A stretch of DNA of 64,000 nucleotides from Gracilimonas amylolytica. GTDB lineage: Bacteria; Bacteroidota; Rhodothermia; Balneolales; Balneolaceae. The notes under the pieces are model-generated. The model had not been told where the DNA came from, did not search any database, and was given only the letters and a program-made list of their open reading frames with translations. Below are positions 28,503 through 36,776 of the stretch, in pieces (the first letter of the stretch is position 1; the number at the start of each line of letters is the position of its first letter). Location: positions 496,938 to 560,937 of the forward strand of contig NZ_PQBS01000037.1 of NCBI RefSeq assembly GCF_002911695.1. The letters run 5' to 3'. Both the position numbers and the translations under genes were made by a program.

Positions 28503-29399
28503 ATGGCGAATCTTCGAGACATACGAAACAGGATATCTTCTGTAAACAATACACAGCAGATCACTAAAGCCATGAAAATGGTTGCGGCTGCCAAATTGCG
28601 GAAAGCACAGGACAAAATGAATAATACACGTCCTTATGCTTCTAAGATTGAAGAAGTAGCCGGCAGACTTGCTAATAATACCAAGACTGCAAATCCTGTA
28701 ATGCGTAAGCCTGAAGAAGTTAAAAATGTGTTATTTATTGTGATCGGTTCAGACAGGGGACTTTGTGGTGGCTTCAACAATAACCTATTCAAGGACGTTG
28801 AAAGCCGAATTCAGAGTAACTTCTCATCACATTTGAAGAGTGAGACTCTGTCCATGATCACCATTGGTAAGAAAGCCTCAGCTTATTTTAAAAAGCGAAA
28901 GTATAATGTTATTGAAGCCTTTCCGGGTTTCTTCGATGATATTCAGTATAACAAGACCTCTGATATCATGGCTTCTGCTACTAAGCAATTTATTGATGGC
29001 AAATTTGATGAAGTGTATATCTCATACAACGAATTCAAATCTGTAATTGCGCAGAACAGAAAAACTCAAAAGGTGTTACCGATCGATCCGGAAACTATTG
29101 GAAATTCTAAATCTGATAATGCATCTGTTTCTACGATTGATTACCTTTACGAGCCTGATTCACAGGCCATATTAGACAAACTGTTACCGTTGCATTTGAA
29201 CATGCAATTGTGGAGAGCAGTACTTGAATCTAATGCCTCAGAGCAGGGTGCACGTATGACCGCAATGGACAGTGCAACCGAAAATGCGAAGGAATTAGAG
29301 CGCGACTTGAGACTTGAATACAATCAGGCACGACAAAGTGCTATTACTACAGAGATTTCTGAAATTGTATCTGGTGCTCAGGCACTTAGTGAAAATTAG
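28503..29399 (+). CDS. atpG: ATP synthase F1 subunit gamma
   Basis: 298 residues. Central rotor shaft. N-terminal helix (RDIRNRISSVNNTQQITKAM) and C-terminal helix (EQGARMTAMDSATENAKEL) are the conserved coiled-coil halves; the middle Rossmann-like domain has SDRGLCGGFN. The gene ends with TAG at 29397-29399. No atpD (beta) or atpC (epsilon) follows, so those subunits must be encoded elsewhere. The final G of the stop codon is also the first base of the tRNA-Ser gene. Confidence 0.97.
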   Translation: MANLRDIRNRISSVNNTQQITKAMKMVAAAKLRKAQDKMNNTRPYASKIEEVAGRLANNTKTANPVMRKPEEVKNVLFIVIGSDRGLCGGFNNNLFKDVESRIQSNFSSHLKSETLSMITIGKKASAYFKKRKYNVIEAFPGFFDDIQYNKTSDIMASATKQFIDGKFDEVYISYNEFKSVIAQNRKTQKVLPIDPETIGNSKSDNASVSTIDYLYEPDSQAILDKLLPLHLNMQLWRAVLESNASEQGARMTAMDSATENAKELERDLRLEYNQARQSAITTEISEIVSGAQALSEN

Positions 29400-29485
29400 G
29401 AGAGCTGGCAGAGTGGTCGAATGCGGTGGTCTTGAAAACCATTGAGGCCTCACGGTCTCCGGGGGTTCGAATCCCTCGCTCTCCG
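29399..29485 (+). tRNA. tRNA-Ser(UGA)
   Basis: 87-nt class II tRNA. The acceptor stem GGAGAGC pairs perfectly with GCTCTCC (29478-29484), with discriminator G at 29485. The anticodon loop CTTGAAA gives anticodon TGA at 29433-29435, reading UCA. A long variable arm (GAGGCCTCACGGTCTC region) is typical of serine tRNAs, and the T-loop is TTCGAAT. CCA is not encoded. The first base is the last base of the atpG stop codon. Confidence 0.96.
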
Positions 29486-29490
29486 CTTTA

Positions 29491-29517
29491 AAATAGCCCC
29501 TTTATGGGGCTATTTTT
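29491..29517 (+). terminator. Intrinsic terminator after atp operon and tRNA-Ser
   Basis: AAATAGCCCC / GGGGCTATTT, a perfect 10-bp stem with a 5-nt loop, followed by a T-run. It starts 6 bp after the tRNA and closes the whole upstream unit. Confidence 0.9.
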
Positions 29518-29584
29518 GTTTTGAACCATTGGTATTAAATATTATCATCGTGCATTCGTTGAAGGCATAAATCAAACAAAAATT

Positions 29585-30970
29585 ATGACAACACGAATCA
29601 GTTACCTGCTTATCATCTTCTTTGCGTTATCCGCTGCAGAAATTCAGGCACAGGATACGTTGAGAATCGACTTTCAAACATTTCTATCTAAAGCACTTAA
29701 TAATTCAGGCCAGATCGACTATGAACGGCAGGAAGTAGAACTTGCAGAAAACAGACTTGACCAGGCTAAGGCCCAGCGCATACTCCCTAGTGTCGATTTC
29801 AGCAGTCAGCATGGTCTCGTACCCGGGGTTAAAAGCAATGTACCCGGATTAGCTGAAGATGAATATTACTTAGACCCAAACTTGCGTAACGACTGGGATA
29901 ACTGGGCCATCTTTACCCGCTTTCAACTGACAGCGGCTCAACCGTTATTTACCTGGGGAGCGATCAACAAAGCCGTTGATGCAGCAAGACTGGGAGCTGA
30001 AGCAGCTCAATACAGTTTTGAGGCTAAAAAAGAAGACCTCGAGATTCGTCTATTTGAACTGTATTACAGCAGAGTCTTAGCCATGGAGATTGAACGTCTG
30101 CTTGAGGAGGCTCAGGACAAACTTGATCAGATCGAAAGTCAGATAGAGGATATGCAGGAAGAGGGAGATACGAGCCTGGATGATTCAGAGATCTTTAAAT
30201 TTGAGATCTTCAAAGCAGAATTTGAGATACAGAAAGCTGAAGTTGCCGAAAATATGAATTTTGTTCGGGAAACCTGGAATTATATTCTCCGGAATCAGGA
30301 AAATGAAGTCTATGAACCTGAAGTAAGATTCCTGGATCCTGTTTCGGCAGAGATCGAACCGGTTGATTTCTACCAACAGTCGGCATTTAGTAACCGCCCG
30401 GAATTAAAGGCTTTGAATATTGGGCAGGAAGCCACTCGTACCTACATCTCATCTCTAAAGCGGCAGAATTTACCCGGCCTGTTTTTAGGAGGATATCTTA
30501 ATTTTGCCAATACCCCAAATCGTCCAAGGCAGTCAAATCCATTCATACAGAATAATACGAACTTATTGAGTGGTGGATTTGGTTTTACTATAAGGCAAAA
30601 CCTGAATTTCCTGTCGATGAAAGCAAATATTGAGAGAAATCAGATCGAATTAAATAAGATCAACTATGCCGAAGATGCCACAAAAGATGGCATCCTGCTT
30701 GAAGTGAATAATAATTATCGGCAAGCGTCACTGGCTGACGTCAAGGTGAAGCAAACCGATCAGGCTTTGGTGACCTCTAAAAAATGGTTGCGTCAGGAAC
30801 AATTGGACTACGATTTTGGTATGGGAGATGTGAAAGACCTGATCGATGCCATGAAGAAAGAGCTGGAACTCAAACTACAATTAAAACAACGAGTTTTTGA
30901 ATTCAACTCTTCATTAGCTAAGCTAAATAAATCGGCAGGTATCCCGTTAACCACACTGATCACAAATTGA
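29585..30970 (+). CDS. TolC-family outer-membrane channel protein
   Basis: 461 residues with a signal peptide (MTTRISYLLIIFFALSAAEIQAQ). Long helices with heptad character (QEVELAENRLDQAKAQ…, AEDATKDGILLEVNNNYRQASLADVKVKQ) and the overall length fit an outer membrane efflux/TolC protomer, which trimerises to form an outer-membrane exit duct. The region ~165-200 is unusually acidic (EDMQEEGDTSLDDSEIF). No inner-membrane pump or adaptor is adjacent. It is followed after 11 bp by an MlaC-like gene, suggesting a lipid or hydrophobic-compound export role rather than drug efflux. Confidence 0.87.
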   Translation: MTTRISYLLIIFFALSAAEIQAQDTLRIDFQTFLSKALNNSGQIDYERQEVELAENRLDQAKAQRILPSVDFSSQHGLVPGVKSNVPGLAEDEYYLDPNLRNDWDNWAIFTRFQLTAAQPLFTWGAINKAVDAARLGAEAAQYSFEAKKEDLEIRLFELYYSRVLAMEIERLLEEAQDKLDQIESQIEDMQEEGDTSLDDSEIFKFEIFKAEFEIQKAEVAENMNFVRETWNYILRNQENEVYEPEVRFLDPVSAEIEPVDFYQQSAFSNRPELKALNIGQEATRTYISSLKRQNLPGLFLGGYLNFANTPNRPRQSNPFIQNNTNLLSGGFGFTIRQNLNFLSMKANIERNQIELNKINYAEDATKDGILLEVNNNYRQASLADVKVKQTDQALVTSKKWLRQEQLDYDFGMGDVKDLIDAMKKELELKLQLKQRVFEFNSSLAKLNKSAGIPLTTLITN

Positions 30971-30981
30971 ACTTAATTTTT

Positions 30982-31572
30982 ATGAACAAGATGAGACTCA
31001 CACTAATAGTATTACTTACCTTTATAGGCTTTAACAGTGTTTTGGCACAATCGGCTGATCAGGAGATCAAGAACCTGCTTGAGCAAAGAGATGAGCAGAT
31101 CAAAGAATTGATGGGACCTGAAGGCACTGAGTACACCGATGATCAAAGATCTGAATTAAAGGAGATCATTAACGGCATCATCGATTTTGAAGCAATGGCA
31201 AAAGAAGCCCTGGACGAAACATTCAATACGATCTCTGAGGAGCAACGTACTGAATTTGTAGAACTCTTCTCTACCATTGTAAGAGATCAATCCCTTAACA
31301 AGCTTGACATATATCGTGCAAAGGTTACCTACAATAGTATTACGGCAAATGGTGATGAGGCTCGTGTCGAAACCCTTGCACAACTTGATGATGTGAGAAC
31401 TCCGGTGAATTACGACATGCAGAAAAAAGAAGGTGAATGGTTCATTACAGATATGGAAATTGATGATGTATCAACAGCCGGATCCTATAACAGACAGTTT
31501 CAACGGATCATCAACCAAAAGGGCTTTGATTCCCTCATGACCAGCCTGCGTAAGAGAGCAGACCGGGCATAG
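30982..31572 (+). CDS. MlaC-like periplasmic phospholipid-binding protein (Ttg2D family)
   Basis: 196 residues with a signal peptide (NKMRLTLIVLLTFIGFNSVLAQ). The pattern IDFEAMAKEALDETFNTISEEQRTEFVELFSTIVRDQ, followed by a small beta domain ending in EGEWFITDMEIDDVS, is that of the MlaC/Ttg2D family, which carries phospholipids across the periplasm. The ATG at 30982 is used; an upstream TTG at 30967 overlaps the TolC stop. No mlaD, E or F is next to it, so any transporter complex is encoded elsewhere or this protein works with the TolC-like neighbour. Confidence 0.85.
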   Translation: MNKMRLTLIVLLTFIGFNSVLAQSADQEIKNLLEQRDEQIKELMGPEGTEYTDDQRSELKEIINGIIDFEAMAKEALDETFNTISEEQRTEFVELFSTIVRDQSLNKLDIYRAKVTYNSITANGDEARVETLAQLDDVRTPVNYDMQKKEGEWFITDMEIDDVSTAGSYNRQFQRIINQKGFDSLMTSLRKRADRA

Positions 31573-31619
31573 ATCACGAATTGTTGTATATTTAAGCAAC
31601 ATTAACAAACCGAAACAAC

Positions 31620-32645
31620 GTGCTAAAGCCTGTTGGAAGTAATACTCGTGGTAAAGAAGGCTATATCTATGTCAGTTATGGCCACCCAAAGTATTTGAAG
31701 CACGTTGTAGCCTCGGTCACTACACTGAGGCGATACGATACCGAAAGGCCGGTTGCTTTAGCTTGTACTGAAAAGCACAAAAGCCTGATCAAACGTTACG
31801 ATCTTGAACACCTGTTTGATCATTTGATCGACCTTCCGGATGAACATGCCTCAATAGTAGGCTTCAAGCACAATTTTTTTCACTACCTGTTTTTTGACAA
31901 AAATCTTTTCCTTGATAGTGATATTGTGTGGTGTAAAGATCCTGATCCACTTTGGAAATCTTTTGATGCCTTTGAGTTTACAATAACCGGAAATTTGGTG
32001 TCTGATAATTTTTTCGGGGCTCCAAAAAGCATTGGTGTGGTCAAGGATGTATTATTGCTGAGAAGAAGAAGAACATTGAAACGATTTGGCTTGACGTATC
32101 TGAGTCGCGCTCAGACCGGGATTATGTACTCGAGAAATTACACCATTACAAAAAAGGTATGTGAAGAAGCCAAAGCTCTGCTAAACCGGAAATCTGAAAC
32201 ACACTTTCAAAGCCGCAAAAAAGAGAAAGGGCGGAACGAGGAATCCTGTGAATGGAGCCTGGCAATGGCGATGTCTAAACTGAACGTTCCAATATTTGCC
32301 TGGTTTCAGGGTCAGCGAAGTCCTCAGCTTGATTACATTCAGTTCTTAACCGAACACGATGAAGATTTTGAGTACGTGAAGTGTAAATACTACTGTAATG
32401 ATTTTGTGTATTCTTTCAGGGGCTTAAAGACCGATTGGCTTAAAAATTTACTGATCAAGATCTTTTCTATCATACCCGGAAAAGGGGACCATATGATGGT
32501 AACACCCTATTGCCTGCATTTCGGTTGGTACCACGAAAAGCAGCCATTCTTTGATTTTTCTGAAAGAGTCTGGGAAAAGGCCATCAGCCCAAACTATCAA
32601 CGGGGTTCTTCAGACCTGGAAGGTCGATCGAAGAATGACGCTTAG
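31620..32645 (+). CDS. Putative GT-A fold glycosyltransferase (GT8-like)
   Basis: 341 residues, GTG start. It begins with a Rossmann-like nucleotide-sugar domain (YIYVSYGHPKYLKHVVASV) and has a DxD metal motif in FLDSDIVWCKDPDPLW (~100-115), as in GT8-type or related GT-A enzymes. C-terminal features include HFGWYHEKQPFF with a histidine that could be a metal ligand. No signal peptide. It stands at the head of a three-gene plus-strand group with a membrane protein and a Wzi-like porin, pointing to surface glycan synthesis. Donor and acceptor unknown; the family placement is by eye. Confidence 0.65.
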   Translation: MLKPVGSNTRGKEGYIYVSYGHPKYLKHVVASVTTLRRYDTERPVALACTEKHKSLIKRYDLEHLFDHLIDLPDEHASIVGFKHNFFHYLFFDKNLFLDSDIVWCKDPDPLWKSFDAFEFTITGNLVSDNFFGAPKSIGVVKDVLLLRRRRTLKRFGLTYLSRAQTGIMYSRNYTITKKVCEEAKALLNRKSETHFQSRKKEKGRNEESCEWSLAMAMSKLNVPIFAWFQGQRSPQLDYIQFLTEHDEDFEYVKCKYYCNDFVYSFRGLKTDWLKNLLIKIFSIIPGKGDHMMVTPYCLHFGWYHEKQPFFDFSERVWEKAISPNYQRGSSDLEGRSKNDA

Positions 32646-33570
32646 TGATGAGAAAAAAAAATTGATCAAGAAGTCGCTAAGGCTACTTATACAGTTCACG
32701 ATCGTCGGATATCTGGTCTATCAGCTGTACGAAATTGGGTTGACCGACATACTAGATTCCCTGCCAACCATCCCTGCGTTTTACCTGCTGTACTTAGTGA
32801 TCTACTTTTCGTTGCCCCTGGCTGAGATCTTTATTTATAAAATTAAATGGCCTATCAGTTTCAAAGATTCATTCCCGATATTTATTCAGAAAAAAGTCCT
32901 GAATACGGATGTAGTAGGCTACTCAGGCGAATTCTTTTTATATATGTGGGCAAAAAAATACCTGAGTGATCCGGCTAAAGAAGTCTTTATATTCATAAAA
33001 GATAACAATGTGTTGTCTTCATTGGCATCAGGTATCGTAACCGTGTTTTTGTTGATATTTTTTATATCTAATGGATATATCAACCTACCTGATTATACAG
33101 AGGGTATAAATGGATGGAGTTGGATACTGATCGGTATGGGTATAATCATATCCGGAGTACTTATCTACAGGTTCAGAAAGACTATTTTAAGCCTGAACCG
33201 ATATGATAGTTTGAAGATCTTCTCTCTTCATGCCTCCAGGATCATCTTTATAAATGTGATACAAATATGGCAGTGGCATGTGGCAAGGCCGGATATTGCC
33301 ATTCCGGTTTGGTTTACATTCTCAGCCGTTCAGATCTTAGCTTCCAGGATTCCATTTTTACCAAGTACGGATACCTTGTTTGTAAACGTAGCTTTAGAGA
33401 TGTCGGGCGTTGTATCCCTTCCGAAAGAAGCCCTGGTTGGGATCCTTACCGCAAATCTTATTTTAAAGCGAATTTTAAATGTGGTATCCTACCTCATATC
33501 TAAGTTCGTGGGAACCGAAACTCAAGTTGAACCATCCAAAGAAGATTTAGAATTAGATAACAATGCTTAA
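32635..33570 (+). CDS. Polytopic membrane protein of the polysaccharide locus
   Basis: 311 residues with about seven hydrophobic segments. The general shape (N-terminal basic tail, long loops, paired helices) recalls the LPG-synthase/flippase-like (YbhN, AglD) membrane family, but I cannot see a decisive motif, so this is a suggestion only. The frame is open from 32551; the ATG at 32635 overlaps the preceding transferase by 11 bp and is chosen. The stop overlaps the start of the Wzi-like gene by 8 bp. Three genes with overlapping ends strongly suggest joint translation and a shared role. Confidence 0.62.
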   Translation: MTLSDEKKKLIKKSLRLLIQFTIVGYLVYQLYEIGLTDILDSLPTIPAFYLLYLVIYFSLPLAEIFIYKIKWPISFKDSFPIFIQKKVLNTDVVGYSGEFFLYMWAKKYLSDPAKEVFIFIKDNNVLSSLASGIVTVFLLIFFISNGYINLPDYTEGINGWSWILIGMGIIISGVLIYRFRKTILSLNRYDSLKIFSLHASRIIFINVIQIWQWHVARPDIAIPVWFTFSAVQILASRIPFLPSTDTLFVNVALEMSGVVSLPKEALVGILTANLILKRILNVVSYLISKFVGTETQVEPSKEDLELDNNA

Positions 33571-35023
33571 AAAGACCTTCATTTGTGCCTTTATGTTATT
33601 CATCACCTATCAGAGTAATGCGCAGTTGATCAATTATGATACTGAGAACATTGACCTCAAAACGGGTGTATTGTTTAATACTAATTTGAGTGGTTTTGAT
33701 GAAGAGCTTCCATTTTGGTCGCACGTCAATCAGGATGGAAGGGTTGATCAGTCGTCGGCAAATGCGTTGAACTACATCAACTGGAAGGCAAAACTGTTTA
33801 GTAACTCCACATTTGATCTCAATTTTGGTGGAAACCTGACGTCAAGGATCTCTGACCATTCAACGGTCTTCTTTGATCAAGCCTACCTGGATCTTGGAAT
33901 TGGGAACTTCAAATTAACCGGTGGTCGATTTATTGACCCATTAGCGTTAAAAGAAGATGAGCTTTCCACCGGTTCTTTCATGTATAGCCGTAATGCAACT
34001 CCCATTCCTAAGATCGCATTTTCAACGGATGGATTTCTGAATGTGCCGGGTACTAACGGAGTGGTAAGGTATAACGGACTTTTTGCTCATGGATGGTTTG
34101 AAAATGACCGGCATGTAAAAGATGCATACCTGCACGAAAAATATTTTTATTTGAGTTTCAAGTATGATTTCCTCGATGTGCGCGGCGGGGTGGTTCACAA
34201 CGTACAGTGGGGAGGAGTCAGTGACAGCAGGGGAGCGTTGCCGTCCGGCAGCAAGACCTTTTGGGAAGTTATCACTGCGACCGGTTCAAGTGACGAAAAT
34301 GCCCCGGGTGGTGAGCAATCGAATGCAGTTGGGAATTCAGTGGCGGCCTACGACTTCAGTGTACATATGAATTTTGGTCAAGTTGACCTCAAAGCCTACC
34401 GATTATTTTACCTGGAGGATAAGGTCTCAACACGGTTTCGAAGTCCCTGGGATGGGATCTGGGGGCTTACCGTTAAGCTTAAGGATACAAAGCTCATTCA
34501 GAATGTGATCTGGGAGCATATTAACACCAAGCGCATGGATTCCTATGATTGGGAACCGAGGGGAACCGCCAGTTATTACAATAATGGCATTTACAGAACC
34601 GGCTGGACCTATCAGGGACGAGTGATCGGAAACCCCATGTTACTCACAGACGGTTCAACAGAACGGCCTATTTATAATAATATCATTGTAGCACATCATC
34701 TGGGTTTGTCAGGTAAACTTTCAAATGCTCTAAGCTATAAGGTGCTATATACCTATTCCCGAAATTATGGGGTAGTTGAAGATCAGATCATCACCAGGCT
34801 TCCACGTGAAGAATGTCCGGGAACCGGTGGCAGGGTTTGTGCTGAATTACGTCCCCTTGAGGAACTGAAAAAGGTGAATCACTCATTTATGGTGGGCATC
34901 AATTCAATTTTTCCCGGTAATGACAGGCTAAAATATGGGGTCAACATTACGGCCGATCTGGGTGAACTTTATGGTGACCGGGTAGGGGCCGCAGTCAGGT
35001 TGGAATACGATCTGATCAAATAA
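33563..35023 (+). CDS. Wzi-like capsule assembly outer-membrane protein
   Basis: 486 residues with a signal peptide ending at SNA-Q (~20). Beta-rich, aromatic-rich repeats throughout and the pattern of FWSHVNQDGRVDQ, GGRFIDPLALKEDELSTGSF and HNVQWGG are those of the Wzi/capsule assembly family, an 18-stranded outer-membrane barrel that binds surface polysaccharide. It overlaps the upstream membrane protein by 8 bp. It ends 5 bp before the convergent sulfotransferase with no visible terminator. Confidence 0.82.
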   Translation: MLKKTFICAFMLFITYQSNAQLINYDTENIDLKTGVLFNTNLSGFDEELPFWSHVNQDGRVDQSSANALNYINWKAKLFSNSTFDLNFGGNLTSRISDHSTVFFDQAYLDLGIGNFKLTGGRFIDPLALKEDELSTGSFMYSRNATPIPKIAFSTDGFLNVPGTNGVVRYNGLFAHGWFENDRHVKDAYLHEKYFYLSFKYDFLDVRGGVVHNVQWGGVSDSRGALPSGSKTFWEVITATGSSDENAPGGEQSNAVGNSVAAYDFSVHMNFGQVDLKAYRLFYLEDKVSTRFRSPWDGIWGLTVKLKDTKLIQNVIWEHINTKRMDSYDWEPRGTASYYNNGIYRTGWTYQGRVIGNPMLLTDGSTERPIYNNIIVAHHLGLSGKLSNALSYKVLYTYSRNYGVVEDQIITRLPREECPGTGGRVCAELRPLEELKKVNHSFMVGINSIFPGNDRLKYGVNITADLGELYGDRVGAAVRLEYDLIK

Positions 35024-35028
35024 TAGAA

Positions 35029-35871
35029 TCAACTAAGATTATTGATATCGATTTTTCTGTGATCAAACCGAATGAGTTTATTTTGGATATGCTCCCGGGT
35101 TTTATCCGGCAGGGCTTCAAATTTATTGGAGGTACTTAGGTTACTTTCTGTGTTCTTATTCTTCCAGACCTCGTCATCACCTATCAGGGAGTCAGCGGTC
35201 CTGTGATATTCAGTTAGTATCTGCTCTTCAAAGGGAATGCCCATTTTTTTAAAGAGGTATCGTAATATCTTTTCCGGTTTTTCAGTCAGATCTTCATATC
35301 TGATGTGATAGTTGTTAGGCCTCCCGATAAATTTTTCTGAGAGCCGGATGCTTCGGTTCCACCAAAAAATAGATGTATCAACAGAGCGATTTCCTGACCA
35401 TTCGTTCGGGTTTGATTTTGTGGCCTCAACCATGCTGGCTACTACATCTTCTCCCTTTCTTATAATATGAATGAATTGAGCGTCAGGTTCGGCGGACTGA
35501 ATCAGATCAATAAAATGCAGATGCCGTGGTGTTTTTTCCAGAAGGTAGGTCTCATTTTTACTCCTGAAATATTCCCCAATATGGTCCAATTGTAGATTCA
35601 AAAACTGAACCCATGTTGCAGTACTGAATGTATGGCCAAATTCTTTGATCTCTTTATTGATGGGAACCTCAAGTTCAGTCAGTATCCGCTCAACCATATT
35701 TAGGTGTTTAGTTCTGTACCAGCTTAAAGCCTGAACCAACGGATTGATGGAGATAGTTTTGGAATAGAGATGAGTTTCCGGAAATGAAACAACATCGCTG
35801 TGCGAAGCCAGAAAACTTTGGAGCAAGGTGGTACCTGAACGTGGGCAGCCGACTATGAAGATCTTTTTCAT
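35029..35871 (-). CDS. Sulfotransferase
   Basis: 280 residues from the ATG at 35871 (a TTG one codon upstream is also possible). The 5'-phosphosulfate-binding loop GCPRSGTTLLQ lies at residues ~8-18, and the second PAPS-binding region is in FIHIIRKGEDVVASM. It belongs to the sulfotransferase_3 type and probably transfers sulfate from PAPS to a saccharide. It lies 5 bp after a GT2 transferase and between a Wzi-like protein and a flippase, which suggests a sulfated exopolysaccharide or capsule, as is common in marine bacteria. Confidence 0.87.
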   Translation of the reverse strand: MKKIFIVGCPRSGTTLLQSFLASHSDVVSFPETHLYSKTISINPLVQALSWYRTKHLNMVERILTELEVPINKEIKEFGHTFSTATWVQFLNLQLDHIGEYFRSKNETYLLEKTPRHLHFIDLIQSAEPDAQFIHIIRKGEDVVASMVEATKSNPNEWSGNRSVDTSIFWWNRSIRLSEKFIGRPNNYHIRYEDLTEKPEKILRYLFKKMGIPFEEQILTEYHRTADSLIGDDEVWKNKNTESNLSTSNKFEALPDKTREHIQNKLIRFDHRKIDINNLS

Positions 35872-35876
35872 CAAGG

Positions 35877-36659
35877 CTAAAGCAGGTTTAAGGCTTTGGA
35901 TTCATTGAGGTACTGACGAAAGGCTTTGGTGGCTTCATCACTCAATTGAAAGCGGGGGTGACCAAACAGGTCATTTTTAACGATGGCATGCCAAACATAC
36001 TGAACTAATGCCTTTGGTGAATTTCTGATACGACGCTTGAAGTGATCTTTCTCCCAGGTGTTGTTGCCATGGTAGGCTCTCAAAAACAGGTAGTTGTAGG
36101 AATGATCCAGTTTGTGGTATCGCAGTTTCATCCATTCCTCAAGATAAACGGTATCTTCAGAACGACGCGTTTCAGGATATCGGATCGAATTATTTTGACG
36201 GTGCATGATGCTCCCGGGAATACCGTCCGGTAAGATACCCACATATGGATGTAGCATAAACTCATCCGTATCCAGATGCATGAGGGAGGAAGCCAGACAG
36301 CAGGCATCATACCCCTGATCGAGCACTTCGGCTTGTATGGCTATTCTTTCCGGGTGATACCAGTCATCATCATCCCATTGGATCAGATAGTCTCCGTTTG
36401 CTTCTTCAAGGCTTCGATTTCGTAATTTTCCCAGTACGAAATCAGGCTCCTTTTCCAGTTTGATGTATTTCACTTGTTCAGCCGGAAGATCCTGAAGGAT
36501 CCCTGAATAATCCTCATCCCCATCATCAATTATGACCAACTCCTTGTTGGGATAAGTTTGGTTCCTAAAGCATTGAACAGCTCTTTTAGCCAGGTTTCGC
36601 CGGTTGGCGGTCACCATCAGGCAACTGACTTTGGGATTAGATATCTGAGAGTTCGGCAT
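35877..36659 (-). CDS. Glycosyltransferase family 2
   Basis: 260 residues. GT-A fold: start strand VSCLMVTANRRNLAKRAVQCF, the first aspartates in KELVIIDDGDEDYSG, and the DxD metal site in LIQWDDDDWYHPER (~95-108). No membrane helix, so a cytosolic transferase. It is the first gene of a pair with the sulfotransferase (5-bp gap) and follows the Wzx flippase on the same strand after 112 bp. Product unknown; part of the surface-glycan group. Confidence 0.88.
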   Translation of the reverse strand: MPNSQISNPKVSCLMVTANRRNLAKRAVQCFRNQTYPNKELVIIDDGDEDYSGILQDLPAEQVKYIKLEKEPDFVLGKLRNRSLEEANGDYLIQWDDDDWYHPERIAIQAEVLDQGYDACCLASSLMHLDTDEFMLHPYVGILPDGIPGSIMHRQNNSIRYPETRRSEDTVYLEEWMKLRYHKLDHSYNYLFLRAYHGNNTWEKDHFKRRIRNSPKALVQYVWHAIVKNDLFGHPRFQLSDEATKAFRQYLNESKALNLL

Positions 36660-36761
36660 GTTGGACCGTGAATTAAAGTGAAGATGATCAGCTAAAAATA
36701 CTTTTAATAAAGCACAGGTGTAAGTCTAAATTTGATCTGCCCTAAGTGGACAACTGAAAAG

Positions 36762-36776
36762 GATAAACCGTTTATC
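36762..36776. promoter_or_regulatory. 15-bp palindrome at the wzx stop / GT2 upstream region
   Basis: GATAAAC-C-GTTTATC, perfect 7-bp arms around one base, overlapping the stop codon of the flippase gene and ~100 bp before the GT2 start. It is too tight for a good RNA hairpin, so a protein-binding site is more likely. Confidence 0.3.
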
